Positions 10,808-23,069 of a stretch of DNA of 64,000 nt are shown here, piece after piece. Within the stretch, counting starts at the first letter, position 1, and every line of letters begins with the position of its first letter. Origin of the DNA: Cephalopachus bancanus (lineage: Eukaryota; Chordata; Mammalia; Primates; Tarsiidae). The translations under genes and the position numbers were made by a program. The stretch covers positions 1,674,001-1,738,000 of the forward strand of contig JAPVLO010000056.1 in assembly GCA_027257055.1 (NCBI GenBank). Direction: 5' to 3'. The notes beneath the pieces are model-generated. The model searched no databases and was not told the DNA's origin. It worked only from the letters and a program-made list of their open reading frames with translations.

Positions 10808-12740
10808 AAAGAAGTTGTTCAAGGATACTTGTTAATGCTTGATAAGGCAGATTTTGTCCATGACCATCACCACAGGCATAGGTGATGGGATTTTGCAGTT
10901 GAGGAGACAGATGGGGTTTCACTCTGAATACAGCATGAGTAAGTAGGAATTTATAACCAAGGAGTAGGGTGGGGAACCAGTGGATGGAAAATTGCTGAGC
11001 AGAAACATCAGGGGTAATTGTGATTTCTAGCTAAACTGATCTAACAAGATTCTTTTCAAAGATAGACTAGAGTGGGGGATGGTGGAGGATGAAGAACCTG
11101 ATCATATATTGAGGGTGATCAGGAATTAAGGACAGGGAGTTCTTGCAAAACTGACTTTGCAGAGTTCTTGCTAAAACTGGATTTTACAAGAAAGAGCACA
11201 GACAGGCATAGGAGAAAGTCTCCAGAAGCCTGACTAAAATTCGGGCAAGCACATACTGTTTGCTGGGCTTCAATGAATCCTACAGAAACATATCTTTTCT
11301 GTCCATCAGCCTCCAGCTGGCATCCACACTTCAGTTCAGAAGACATGTTCAGAGTGCCAGGCACGCTCCAACCATGAGACTCACCTTAAATAAGACCCAT
11401 CTCTGCTTTCACAGGCCAGTCTTATCCCCTCCCTGTCCAACCTAGACCATCCCCTCACCAACCTACAGATCCCCCATTCTACACCATCCAGTCACTCATC
11501 TTCTCTACTTTGACTGCCAATTTCACCTAACAATGCTGCCTTGCACCAGAATGAAATTAGCAAACTTGCCTTAGTTTAGTTTCTATATCATGAGATTGCA
11601 ATGAGAAATACACCAAACAAAAAGCACCTGAAACCCCTAGTGTATTATGTAACACAGCTAGGTGTTTAGTAGGTACCATCACCACCCACCCTGATGTTTA
11701 AAATCAGGCAGGCCTACGTTCGAATTCCAGCAATCCATTTAATTGCTGAGTGTCCTGAACTACAGCCCCCTCATCTGTAACATGGAGGCAAAACAACAGC
11801 AAACTCTTCAGGTTATAGAGAGGATTTAAAAACAAACATGTAAACAAGCCGTCGGTGTTCTTGTGCTTTCTCCCAATGAAAATGGTGTGTCCGGGCTTCT
11901 GGTCCTACTGGTGTTGCCTAATTTCTAGGTGGTTTTGTGATCAGCAGCTTCGCCGTGTTGGATCAGAGGAACCCGCTGATGACAGGTTTAAGACCTGCTA
12001 GGCTCCTAGAACCTGTGCAATTGCCTCCTAATTCTCAGCTAAGACCATTGAAAATATTGTAGAGAGATTCAGAAAACAACAATCAGGAGCTTCCAAAGCC
12101 CAGGAAGTTTGTGCAAGGGAAATGTAACATTTTGGTGCCTGGAGCTGAATACTCCCAGGCCCCTCGGACCCCATTCCAGATGTGGTAGGCAGTGATGATG
12201 AGGAGTGTGTTGCATTTCCTATGAATTAAGCCATCGGGCCAGGAGAACAATGTCGTCATTGATGGGAAAAGGTCGCTGAAATTCCAAGGACACTTGAGGC
12301 CTTTCACTGGGCTGAGATGGAGATGTCTAATATTAATCCTACGTAATACGAGTCTCTGACAACCCGCTTTCTAATGGACCTGCTGGCAGCTCAATTGGCC
12401 ATTCACTGTGATTCAGTGCATCCTTAAGGAAGTGCCTCAGAAGAGGGAAAACTCTCATTTTTTATCTGAGTGCTAACACTCTTCCAGAATATATTAGAAT
12501 AGACTCTTACCCTTGAGGGGGGAAAAGTGCTTTGCTCCAGTGCAGGCTTACTTAATTTGGGGAGGGAGGTGGTCCAACCTCCAAACACAGTGAAATCAAT
12601 ATTCCTTCATTTATAAAACACACATTTATGGGCCACAGACTGTAACAAATGCCCAGGCTGTTATTGCTGCCTTACGGATGGTGGCTTCTGGCCCATGACT
12701 GTGTACAGAACGCCCAGCTCTTTTTACACTCACTTTATAG
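10808..12740. other. Long single-copy stretch, possible regulatory DNA
   Basis: About 1.9 kb without an identifiable repeat. Positions 11840-12440 have higher complexity and more CpG than the surroundings (for example TTCGCCGTGTTGG, CAATGTCGTCATTGATGG) and motifs such as CTAATATTAATCC. No exon with splice-site and frame support could be defined. Frames at 11119-11364 and 12083-12307 (minus) have no recognisable domains. Confidence 0.45.
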
Positions 12741-12744
12741 TAGT

Positions 12745-13110
12745 ACTCCAGAGTTCATTCATTTATTCAATAAATATTTAATGAGTGCTTCTCCTCTTCC
12801 AGGCACAGCAGTGAGGGATAAAATGTCAAACAAGACAGAACCATTCTCTCCCCTTACACAGCTTATAAGCTAACGAGAAAGTCAAATCGTGACTTTATTC
12901 ATGACTATTAAGGAGGGGAAGGTCAGAACCCCATAAGGATATAGAGCTGGTATCCTGATTTGTAAGAGGAATTCAAAGAGAATATTTGGAGACAATGGCC
13001 TTTCAATCCAGAATGGACAGACACTGAGAGTAAGCCTAGGGAAGGAAGAGCAGGGAGCAAGGGAGTGCACATAACGAAGCCATAGAGAACAGGAGTGAAA
13101 GAGGTGGCAC
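12745..13110 (+). repeat. Old L1 3'-UTR type relic
   Basis: Wording GAGTTCATTCATTTATTCAA, TAAATATTTAATGAGTGCTT, CCAGGCACAGCAGTGAGGGA and 'aacaagacagaaccattctctcc' matches the 'attcaacaaatatttattgagcacctactatgtgccagg' unit that I associate with old L1 (L1M5/L1ME-type) 3' UTRs. The later part (agagtaagcctagggaaggaagagcaggg) fits the same unit more loosely. Confidence 0.55.
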
Positions 13111-14129
13111 GTGGCGGAGGCAGGGTCAGGTTGTGGAGGGAAGGGAAGCTGCCCATTCCACTTGAGTCCAATTTTCTGTGCATCGCACAGTTCTCAAACC
13201 TCTTTAGGCTCCATGCTTTGCAATCCACAGTACCTCAGAGAGACTCCAGCCCCAATTCAGCTCCCAGAGTCCCAGTCGAGTCACAGCTTCTTCCAAGGAG
13301 CCCACCCCACTTGTCAAAGAGGAGAATTCAGCCCACACTTACCCGTATCTTCAGTGTGTTAATTGTGAATGGAAGAGCCACTGTGAATCAGGAAGCAGAA
13401 AGTGGTCTATTGATCAGGATCCATGGTGTGATGCTTTGGAAATGGCCAGGGGAAGCAGAATTGCTCCACACTGGTATCTTCTCTGGCCAGGGAAATGACT
13501 TTTAAAAGACTGGGGCACCATAAGTGAATCCTTCATTTCTTTGACTTCTCCTTTCCTGGCTTGGATTAAATTCCATCCAAAAATGAGATGGTCTGCTGTA
13601 AGGAAACATGAAGCGTGGGAGCAGCAGTGAAGGATAGGAGTTTGGCCAACATTAATTTTATTTCCCAAAATGAGAAAAAATAAAAGCAGACAGTAAATTT
13701 CAATAGTAGGCTTGACATTGGGACCAAGAAATTGTGTAGAGGAGGTGATCAAAGAGGAGGCCTGAGGACACCAAAGAAGGAAGCGGCGGTGACGGCATAA
13801 ATGCATACAGAGCATACCACGGCAAACTCACTCACCTATTGCCTTTTTGTGTAGAGTTATGGGTTGCCAGTTTAGTGGAAGTCTGTAGCATCACAGGGAT
13901 GAAGCAAAACGGGTGCCAAACCCTTCTTTGGCAATCCCTTAACACACACCCAACAAAGATATGCCAAATGTGACATGTCTGCAGAGACGAAGCCCAGGGT
14001 GTTAGTTAGAAGAAAGGGGTCACCTGTCAGTGGTGGGTCTGGACGGCTTCCTAGAAGAGGGAGTACCTGGGTGTGTGTAGCACATCTGTGGCATATGGTA
14101 TGAAAAATAATAGAATAGTGTAGTATAGC
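13111..14129. other. Single-copy stretch, no gene found
   Basis: No repeat recognised. Opposite-strand frames of 136 codons (13095-13505, plus) and 133 codons (13414-13815, minus) overlap each other and show no domain, splice context or compositional bias. I treat both as chance. Confidence 0.45.
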
Positions 14130-14300
14130 ATGGTACTAAATCACTTAGCCTCATTGTGCTCCTCATCTGTAAGGGAGAATAATAATAGTACTTAATTCAC
14201 AAGCTTGATGTGGAAAATGTTTAAATAAATTAATACATGCAAAGTGCTTAGAACAGTACTTGATATGTGGTAAGTGGTATATAAATGTTACCTATAATTA
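14130..14300 (+). repeat. MIR SINE relic
   Basis: Sense MIR 3' half: CACTTAGCCTCATTGTGCTC, CTCATCTGTAAGGGAGAATA, ATACATGCAAAGTGCTTAGA and ACAGTACTTGATATGTGGTA, ending in 'ataaatgttacctataatta'. Ordered exactly as the MIR core and tail. Confidence 0.85.
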
Positions 14301-14303
14301 AGG

Positions 14304-14305
<2 letters not shown>

Positions 14306-14353
<48 letters not shown>
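14306..14353. repeat. (TG)24 dinucleotide microsatellite
   Basis: 48 bp of uninterrupted TG at the 3' edge of a MIR. Alternating purine-pyrimidine, likely length-polymorphic. Confidence 0.97.
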
Positions 14354-14356
<3 letters not shown>

Positions 14357-14359
14357 AAT

Positions 14360-14870
14360 TAAAAGACTTTATTTTTTGAGGCTTACTGAAGGCTTACTTT
14401 TAGGTTTACTAAAAATTTTAACAAAAACTATAAAGAGGTGCTATAAGACCTCTTTCCTTTCACACAAAATTTCCCCTATTATTATCATCTTGCATAAGAG
14501 CAGTGCATCTGTTTCAATTGATGGCTTAATATTGACATATTACTATTACTGATGTCAATAGTTTTCATTAGGGTTCAAATCAGCTGTAAATTCTATACAT
14601 CTACTTGGACAAACATGTAATAAGTACCCACCATTACTGTATCATATAGAAGTCTCACTTCCCTAAAAACCCTCTGTGGTCTGCTTTAGACCTCCCTCCC
14701 TTTCACCCCCTGAATCCCTGACAACTACTGACTTTTTACCTGTCCCTGCAGTTTACCAAATGTCATATAGTTAGAATCATACAGTATGTAACTTTTTCAG
14801 ATTTGGCTTGTTTCACTTAGTAATAAGTTTCCTCTATGTCTTTTCCTAGGTTAAGTTTTAAACCGGGTAG
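14360..14870 (-). repeat. Old L1 3'-UTR fragment, antisense
   Basis: Order of TAAAGACTTTATTTTTTGAG, 'gttcaaatcagctgtaaattctatacatctacttgg' (broken here for length), CACCATTACTGTATCATATA, TCACTTCCCTAAAAACCCTC, 'gaatccctgacaactactga' and 'atcatacagtatgtaacttt' follows the antisense 3' region of old L1M elements. Heavily diverged. Confidence 0.65.
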
Positions 14871-15042
14871 GCATATTTATACTCAGTTAAATGCAGGTAA
14901 CCAAAACAAACTTACCTTGTCCTTCTGGAGAAAGTTCTGTGAATCTTTGCCTTTGGAACCTTGCTTGCTCCTTCATCTTTCATTGAAGTCCTACCTCAAG
15001 GTTCCTTGCATGTAGTTAAATGATCCCTTTAAAATACAAATA

Positions 15043-15790
15043 CCAGCTTTGCAGATGCCGCTGCCTTGAGCCTTTTCCCATCAGTCATGGTCAACCCCAC
15101 CACAGTGAACCCTTGGGCAGCGTCTCCTTTGAGCTGTTTGCAGTTAAAGTTCCAAAGACAGCAGAAAACTTTCATGCTCTGAGACAAGAAAGGATTTGGT
15201 TACAAGGGTTCCTGCTTTCACAGAATTATTCCAGGGTTTATGTGCTAGGTGGTGACTTTATACGCCGTAATGGCACTGGCGGCAAGTTCATCTATGGGGA
15301 GAAATTTTATGATGAGAACTTCATCTTGAAGCATACAGGTCCCGGCATCTTGTCCATGGCAAATGCTGGACCCAACACAAATAGTTCCCAGTTTTTCATC
15401 TGCACTGCTAACACAGAATGGTTGGATGGTGAGCATGTGGTTTTGGCAAGGTGAAAGAGGGCATGAATGTTGTACAAGCCATGGAGGGCTTTGGGTCCAA
15501 GAATGGCAAGACCAGCAAGAAGATCACCATTGCTGACTGTGGACAACTCTAAAAAATTTGACTTGTTTTATCTTAAACTACCAGATCATTCCTTCTGTAG
15601 CTCAGGAGAGCACCCCCTCCATCCCATTTGCTCTCAGTATCCCTATAATCTGTGTGCTCTCACTACAATTCTTTGGGTTCCATATTTTCCTTATTTCCTT
15701 GCATGTCTAGCTGGATTGCAGAGAAATAAAAACTAAAACAACAGCAAACAACAACAAACCAACAACAACAACAACAAAATAAAATAAAAT
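15043..15790 (+). pseudogene. PPIA pseudogene: Processed pseudogene of cyclophilin A (PPIA)
   Basis: Intronless copy of PPIA, the cytosolic peptidyl-prolyl cis-trans isomerase that binds cyclosporin. It has a 5'-UTR remnant from about 15051, the start codon at 15087 (MVNPT), and a coding remnant to the stop at 15550-15552. The 3' UTR follows, with AATAAA near 15724 and an A-rich (CAA/AATAA) tail. Kept blocks include [54 protein letters not shown] and SQFFICTA. Breaks are about 22 bp lost just after MVNPT, a deletion in the ALSTGEKG region and a 1-bp loss at the VVFGKV segment that gives an early stop. Imperfect target duplication AAAATACAAATA (15031-15042) and AAAATACAGATA (15791-15802). Nonfunctional. 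Confidence 0.96.
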
Positions 15791-15802
15791 AAAATACAGA
15801 TA

Positions 15803-16254
15803 TTCCCAGGAGGTTATATTTTTAAATAATCTGGTCTAGTACATAACATTTCCAGCTAGAAGAAACTTTAGCATCATCTGTTCCCAAACCCTTATTTAAA
15901 GATGAAATCAGAAGGAGGGTTGCTGTGCTGAAGAATAACAGTCAGAAATGAGTGAGCAGTGTGTGACTCACTTTCCATGTCACTGGACTGCAGGTTAAGT
16001 GCTGAGGAGTAGTAACCACATGCTCTGAACCAAAAAAATCAAAGCACAGAGTTCATCAAAAGGTCTTATGAATTTCACCCATGAACATACACAGTGCAAT
16101 TCTATTTTTGTAATTATTTAGTGTATGCCCTTTATCCAAAATAACAACATGAAAGTGCATCAGGATTATTCATTTACAAGCATATATTTACTGGGCACCC
16201 ACAAAATGTAAGACAATATGCTAGGTATGAAAATATGCAGGTAAAAGTAATATG
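15803..16254. other. Non-coding stretch
   Basis: No gene and no confidently assigned repeat. The end shows CATTTACAAGCATATATTTA, CTGGGCACCCACAAAATGTA and 'gacaatatgctaggtatgaaaata', a weak match to the old L1 3'-UTR unit also seen at 12745. The following Alu sits in it. Confidence 0.45.
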
Positions 16255-16558
16255 AGATAAGATACAGCAGCCCATGCCTGTAATCCCAGTATTTTAAGAG
16301 TCAGAGGCGGGAGGAACGCTTGAGCCCAGGAGTTTGAGACCAGTTTGGGCAACATAATAAAACCTCTTCTCTACAAAAATAAAAATTAAAAAAATTAGCT
16401 GGACATGGTGACATGCTATTCCCTAGTCCTAGCTACTCGGGAGGTTCAGACAGAAGGATTGCCTGATCCTGAGAGGTCGAGGCTGTGGTAAGCCATCATT
16501 GTGTCACCACACTCCAACCTGGTGAGAGTGACACCCCGACTCAAAATAAATAGATAGA
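16255..16558 (+). mobile_element. Alu SINE, older AluJ-like dimer
   Basis: Diverged dimer with a conventional left arm (CATGCCTGTAATCCCAGTAT, GCTTGAGCCCAGGAGTTTGA), a linker of A-rich sequence, and a right arm with GCTACTCGGGAGGTTCAGAC. It already has GAGAGGTCGAGGCTGTGG and ACACCCCGACTCAAAA. It lacks most of the private variants of the young copies, so it is among the oldest Alus in the window. Confidence 0.88.
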
Positions 16559-17602
16559 TTGGGGAGGTGGAGGTGGAAAAAATATGAATTTGGCAGATAA
16601 TAGGCATCCGTGATGGCAGACTTCCCAAAGAAAGTGACATTCAATCAGACCTTTAAAGGATCAGAAGAGAATGAGGGGAAAGGAAGGACATGGGAATGAA
16701 CCTGAGATGGTAAAAGTGAGATGTTTCTTCTAAAGTGCTAAGCTGCTCTGCCGGCTTAGAGGAGGGTGACTGGGGTGTGGCAGAAGCAGGCTGGAGGCTC
16801 CTGGATATCCAGTCAGACTGGCTATAACCTGCAAGGAGACAGGACTGGGTAGAATCAGCAGGCTGACCCCTCTGCTTCGCCAGGGTTCCCAGGCTGGGTT
16901 GCCCCAGCAGGAGTCCTCCCGGAGCCCCACTCCCCAAACACTTGCCAAAAGGCAATCTGCAGCAGGTTCTTAGGAAGACTCAAGGACTCGCAGCTTCCTC
17001 CCTGTGTCCTTGACTGCTGGTGTCCTCACTGTGCCGACTAAGGAACGCATTTCCTCTCATTCCTGAAGATCAGACAATAGAATTCTTGTGAGAGGGTTTT
17101 CTCAGGAAGAAGTCATCCTAAGGCAGTCCTAACTCAGCCTGGGTAGTGGAGGGCGGGCTTTCCTTCCTGGAAATTCAGCTCAGTAGCAAACTGCCTCCCC
17201 ACCCTCTTTCCACCCTGCTCACTGCCCTGCACTTCCAGCTCCTACTTCCTCTGCTTATACAACAGCTTCCCGATGGCCATGCGGCCAGGATGGACCCTAA
17301 GTGACTTTCTGCATGAAATCCCAGACTTTTCTGTAATGGAACTGTTTGGGGTTTTTTTTTTTTTTTTTTTTTTCCAACCAGCTTGTCAGAGCAAGGAAGG
17401 CTTCAGGTCTGCAGGCCAACCCATTCAAATAAACACCCAGTTAACAAGCAAATGCCTGTCAAAGACAAGTCAGGAGCGAGGTTGATGAGGAGGGGGCCTT
17501 GGGATAGTGAGGCCTGTTTGGGCTGATCTCTCACCAGTCCTATCAACATCTATCTCCCTCCTGCCTGCCTTCCCATCTCTGTGTAGGAGCACTCACAGGC
17601 AG
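16559..17602. other. GC-richer single-copy stretch
   Basis: No gene recognised. The minus-strand frames at 16653-16955 are alternative readings of the same DNA without domains. Around 16730-17260 the base composition is clearly richer in G+C than the window average. A run of 22 T lies at 17352-17373 without an adjoining SINE body. Confidence 0.5.
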
Positions 17603-17638
17603 GCGCGTGCGCGTGCGCGCGCGCGCACACACACACAC
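17603..17638. repeat. Alternating GC/GT/AC tract, Z-DNA prone
   Basis: 36 bp of strict purine-pyrimidine alternation: a GCGCGTGCGCGTGC block, then (GC)n, then (AC)n. Several CpGs in a CpG-poor window. This is the classic composition for B-to-Z transition. Confidence 0.93.
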
Positions 17639-17789
17639 GAAGCCTGGCCCTACTGCTCCCTGGGTTCACACCATGACCTCCCTATGGCCCATCTTTCCTG
17701 ACCTTCCATATCCTCGTTAATTCTTACACTATCACATAGCTCCATACCACAGTGACACAGTGGGGATGGAGGAGATGAACTGAAAAAAA

Positions 17790-17992
17790 AAACAGGGACT
17801 TTAAAATCAGACAGCTAGGAGCTGAATCACAGCTCTACTAACTATTGTACCACCTGTGTGAGCCTGTCTCCACTTCATCTTTCTCACCTGCAACCTGGAG
17901 ATAAAACAAAAGGAGTAATGCTGAAGATTAAAGGGAATGACATATGTAAATAACCTAGAACAGTAGCTGGCATGTAGTATAATCTCAGGTTG
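17790..17992 (+). repeat. MIR SINE relic
   Basis: Sense MIR: GACTTTAAAATCAGACAGCT, GAGCTGAATCACAGCTCTAC, CACCTGTGTGAGCCTGTCTC, CTCACCTGCAACCTGGAGAT and CTAGAACAGTAGCTGGCATG. Confidence 0.85.
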
Positions 17993-18109
17993 TTTCCCTC
18001 CCTCTTTCTTCCCTCATAAATTACTTTCTGTAGCAGTCAAACAAGCACAGCATGAGACTGTTCCTTAAAGATCAGAGAGAGGCAGTAAGATGGGAAGAGC
18101 AAAGGCTCA

Positions 18110-18560
18110 GAGACAAATCCTGTCTCATATTAGGTGAATTTTTATTGCAAAGAACAGAAACCTCCACTCAAATTGGCTTGAGGGGAGAAAAAAATAATTT
18201 ATTGGTTTGGCAAAAACTTACCAATATCCCCAATACCTAGTCTCCCTTTCTTTCCTTTAGTAAAGGATCCCCATGTCTCCACATGACCAAAAGGATGTAC
18301 TCATCTCTTCCATACTGACTCCAGAGACTACTTTTTCCAGTCTCCCTTGCATCTAGGTATGCCTGTGCAATGGAATGTAAGTGAAGGAGATTAGTATAAT
18401 TCTCAAGCCACCATGTGTAAAAAAGAAGCTGATTGCTCTGTGAATCTTCTTTTGCTCTGACCATTGGTTGAGAAATAAGTCAAGTGCAAGGATCACTTTG
18501 AACTTGACCCGTTGTGGATGGCAGACATCTGGACTGTTTGTTATGTGAGAGAGAAAAATG
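18110..18560. repeat. Probable ancient interspersed repeat, family unassigned
   Basis: Phrases such as AGTCTCCCTTGCATCTAGGT, ATGCCTGTGCAATGGAATGT and AAGCCACCATGTGTAAAAAA recall a repeat unit with 'ctcccttgcagctaggtgtggccatgtga'. I cannot name it with confidence. No coding content. Confidence 0.4.
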
Positions 18561-19460
18561 AACTTCTATTTTTTTAAGTCCCTTTATTGAGGAGTCTGTT
18601 ATAGCAACATGGCCTCTAACTTACTACTAATACAATTTATTTCAGTGCAACTTGGCCCAGCAAGTGCCAACAATACCACCAAGAATCTGATTTCTTTCAC
18701 TGTCTTTCATCTCTCCTGTGGTGATGTCTTTCTTACTCTACATGACCCCTCCCCCAACTGCTCCTACCAACCTCTCCCTACAAACCTGCCCTAACCCCAG
18801 CCCCAAAACAGCTTCAGCAGCTCTCTTGATGGTAACAGGCATCGCTGCACCAGGTGCAGACCTCAAATCCTCACACATCCCACTCAGAAAAAGTGATATT
18901 TTCTTCTTGCATTGAAAAATGGCAATAGAGAGGAGACCAAAAGACTGAAGGATCACCAGCAAACATAAATGGCCTATAGTTGTCCATTTCCCTCTTTGAA
19001 TGTCTTGCTTAATTCTGTAGCTAGAGCCACTGGATCAAGATTTGCACTGAGTACAACAATGGACTTTAGATTCAAGCTCTGATACTCAGAGTGGGTTCTT
19101 CCAGGGCCCTCTTGAGTTTCTGTTGTGGGAGGCAGGCACCTATTCCCCACACAATGTCCCACCAGGATGCACAATGGAGTAATCTAATTCCCCAATGAAA
19201 CTGAGTGCCATTAGGAAGTAGAAATCAATGCTGGGAAGCTGAACAATGGCAAATATCCAGTTTATTACCTATGCTGCTATCGGCCAAACTTGTAACTCCA
19301 ACCAGAGCCTCTCTCCTTTGCTTCATATGGAGCTGGGACTAGAGGGAGGTAAGCAATGCCTTTGGTGTGCAAAATTTAGGGCGATACTCATTTTCATGTG
19401 CTAACCCTGTGCTTATGAGACCTTGAGGCTGAATGCCTCCTTAAATTTTGCTCCCCACGT
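18561..19460. other. Single-copy stretch, no gene found
   Basis: No gene or firm repeat. Overlapping frames near 18609-18962 on both strands share a low-complexity, pyrimidine-rich segment (cccctcccccaactgctcc) and have no domain. Confidence 0.45.
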
Positions 19461-20290
19461 GCCTATTTGCCTCACCCTAGTCCCAACCCTTGCTTGATCC
19501 ACCAGAATACCCCATAGGCTCCCCAAGTTCAGCATGATTAAGACAAGCCCTATTACATTCCACTCCCCAACTATGTCTCCCATACTCCTCCACCTACCAC
19601 CTCTCTGGCTGCTCTAGCTAGAATCCTAGGAATCACCTTTGACATTACTTTCTCTTCCCCTCCCTCCAATTGATCACCAGTTCCTAATCACTCAACCCCA
19701 TATGTGTCCCCAGAATCCACCAAGTTCTCCAATCCTCACCACCTTCAGGCACTAGACTAAGCTGCCATCATCCTTCCTCTGGGCATCAGTCATACCCCCT
19801 AACTCTTCTTCCCATTTCCATTTTTGCTTTCCTCCCATTCCTTTTATTATCATTGTCAGAATAATTTTTCCTATCTTGGTTTACAAAATAGTCCTCTGTA
19901 ATGTGGCCCCATCTACTTCTTCAGCCTTGGTTACAACCAGACCCTCCTCACCACACTACAACTATATTGATCTTTTCTTAGTTCCTCAACCCCTCCATGC
20001 TTCCTGGTTTTCTCAATATGTTTTCTCCTCTCACACTCCACAACTTATTTATTCTTCGGGTATTAGTTTAAACTTCATTACCTACAAAAGCCCTTCCTGA
20101 GTCATAAACTTGGTGAGTTCTTCACACCTTCAAGTTCCCATAACATAGTGTTCTACTTTTAAAACACTCTCAGATCAAAAAACAATAATAATAATATTTG
20201 TTTACTCTCTTGTCTTCCATAAGCTCCTTGAGTTGCTTATCATATGCTGGATGAATAATTGGGGTAAGAATCAGCCCTACAGATCCCCAA
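19461..20290 (+). repeat. L2 LINE relic
   Basis: Sense L2 3' region. The order is TAGAATCCTAGGAATCACCT, CAGTTCCTAATCACTCAACC, a 'ctgcctctgggcatcag' region, TTTACAAAATAGTCCTCTGT and AATGTGGCCCCATCTACTTC. It continues with TACCTACAAAAGCCCTTCCT, 'catagtgttctacttt' and GTCTTCCATAAGCTCCTTGA. These are the usual L2 landmarks (lab-free, from memory of the consensus). Confidence 0.8.
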
Positions 20291-21113
20291 ATTACCATTT
20301 CAGCAGACCCATTCATTTATTTAGCTATCGTATACTAAGTACCCAAAATGTACCAGGACACTGAAGCTGCGAGAATTAGGAGGCATGATCCCCATCCTCA
20401 GGGCACTCAGCATCTACCACACTAGTCAAGAACCCAAGCTTCTGAGTCATAGACACTGGTTCCCTCACTTATAAAATGGGGCTATCTGCTCCAGGAGATA
20501 TCTCTGGAACCTTCATTGTATTCAGCTGTTTTAGCTGCAGCTGTGATGGATATTTCCACAGAAGCTCAGAATCATTTTATACTGTCAGATTCCAACCTCA
20601 AGCAAGTAGCTCCCATCTATCGGAATTCTGCCCCAGGACTTTCTCCAACGTTGCCATAATCTGCTTGACCTGTATAGGTAAACTCAGTTCAGAAATGCAA
20701 AGGGATTAACAACCTCTAGCCCTCAGGACAGCTCTCAGCAGAGCATAATGACTGATGAGTGAATCTGCCAGCCTCCCATTCTCCAAGGGGACCAGATTTG
20801 GACCTCTATTGCCTCTAGCAGTGACCTCAAAAACAAACCTGCTTTGCCTTTTCTTCCTTCCATGTCTCCTCCTTGCTCCCTTGCTTCTCCTTCTTGGGAT
20901 TCCCTGTACTGGTTCCTAAATCTTTGTGTCAAGCTTTGATTTGAGGAGAATTCAAATTAGAATGCTGAATTTACAAGGTTACTGTGAAGATTATGGCAAC
21001 ACGAGTGAAATTCTAAATGCATTTTCCTGCACATTGTCAGTGCCTCATTCATTGTAGTTATTAATATTAGCTATCTATATTTTTGGTTTGGGAGACAGAC
21101 AAAATAATACAAG
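20291..21113. other. Single-copy stretch
   Basis: No gene. A MIR-like scrap (CTGAGTCATAGACACTGGTT, CCCTCACTTATAAAATGGGG) spans about 20425-20490. The rest is unassigned. The end holds the left 15-bp target duplication of the next Alu. Confidence 0.45.
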
Positions 21114-21128
21114 AAGATAGATGTTATA

Positions 21129-21422
21129 GCCGGGCTTGGTGGCTCAGCCTGTAATCCTGCGCCTTGGGAGGCTGAGGTGAGTGGATTGCCTGAGCCCGTG
21201 GGTTCAAGACCCACCTGGGCAACTTGGCGAGACCTCATCTCTACAATAAGTCAAAAAATTAGCCGGGTGTGGTAGCGCGTGCCTGTATTTTCAGCTACTT
21301 GAAAGGCTGAGGCGGAAGGATCGCCAGAGCCCAGCAGGTCGAAGTTGCGGTAGCCAGAAGCAGCCACTGCACTCCAGTCTGGGCGACAGAGTGAGACCCC
21401 AACTCACAAAAAAAAAAAAAAA
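21129..21422 (+). mobile_element. Alu SINE, lineage-specific type, full dimer
   Basis: Full dimer with a perfect 15-bp target duplication AAGATAGATGTTATA (21114-21128 and 21423-21437). It begins GCCGGGCTTGGTGGCTCAGC and shows the complete private set: GCGCCTTGGGAG, GAGCCCGTGGGTTCAAGACC, AATAAGTCAAAAAATTAGCC, TTGAAAGGCTGAGGCGGAAG, AGCAGGTCGAAG and CCCCAACTC. Its right arm and long TSD make it one of the youngest copies here. Confidence 0.95.
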
Positions 21423-21456
21423 AAGATAGATGTTATAATAGGCTTATGAGGGGCTA

Positions 21457-22434
<978 letters not shown>

Positions 22435-22610
22435 AAGGAGTGGAGTCGGACACACCTGGGTGCTAGTGCTGGCTCTGCTCTTTCCTAACTGTGTGGCCCT
22501 CGGCAAGTCCCTTCCTCAACCAGAGCCTCCATGTCTTCAGCATCCTAATGATCCTTCTAGCTCTGAGGTTCAAGGATTCCACAAGGCACCTCACTTTGAA
22601 GGTTGAGAAG
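22435..22610 (+). repeat. MIR SINE relic
   Basis: Sense MIR: AGTCGGACACACCTGGGTGC, CTGGCTCTGCTCTTTCCTAA, CTGTGTGGCCCTCGGCAAGT and CAGAGCCTCCATGTCTTCAG. The 3' part is degraded. A 123-codon frame here is the accidental reading of MIR sequence. Confidence 0.85.
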
Positions 22611-23069
22611 GATTGTGCTATCCCAAAAGCTCCTCTTCACTTTGAATGAGGAGACAGAATGAAAAGTTTTTTAAACTAAAAATAATTAAAAAGAAAAAGA
22701 AAAAACTCAGAGGTCTGCCCACCTGGCTTTAGAGTAAACAAGGACTTTATCCAAGGGTAGGACAATCAATAGATTGATTGAGGATATGGAAGGAAGAGTC
22801 AAATGGACTGTTTAGAAATGCTGGTTGGCTAACTTTCACTTTCATCTTGATACTGTTGTTCACAATTGATACCTGAGAGCTAATTTTGCTCATTTTTTCC
22901 ATTTTCAGATCCCACTCCACGTTCTACTCTAGCCATGTCAAATGAATTCCTTTACATTCCCCTAAAATGCCCTTATCTCTTATTTCTATGTCTTCGTTCA
23001 TGCTGTCCACCCATTCTACATTGACTAAGCTGCTTCTCTGACCTGAGTTCTAGTTAGGAACAAAAAGAA
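22611..23069. other. Non-coding stretch
   Basis: Contains an A-rich patch (about 22670-22705) and no recognised gene. The 22880-23060 part is pyrimidine-rich and faintly L2-like but not callable. Confidence 0.4.

Noticed and set aside
13095..13815. 136- and 133-codon frames as a possible exon pair
   Set aside because: They are on opposite strands and overlap, with no consistent splice signals and no similarity I recognise.
15020..15454. 144-codon frame with cyclophilin similarity as a real gene
   Set aside because: The true cyclophilin start is in another frame, at least two internal frameshifts are visible, and the locus has the intronless, tailed and TSD-flanked structure of a retrocopy.
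17352..17373. T-run as an antisense Alu or L1 tail
   Set aside because: No SINE or LINE body adjoins it on either side, so only a homopolymer run can be stated.
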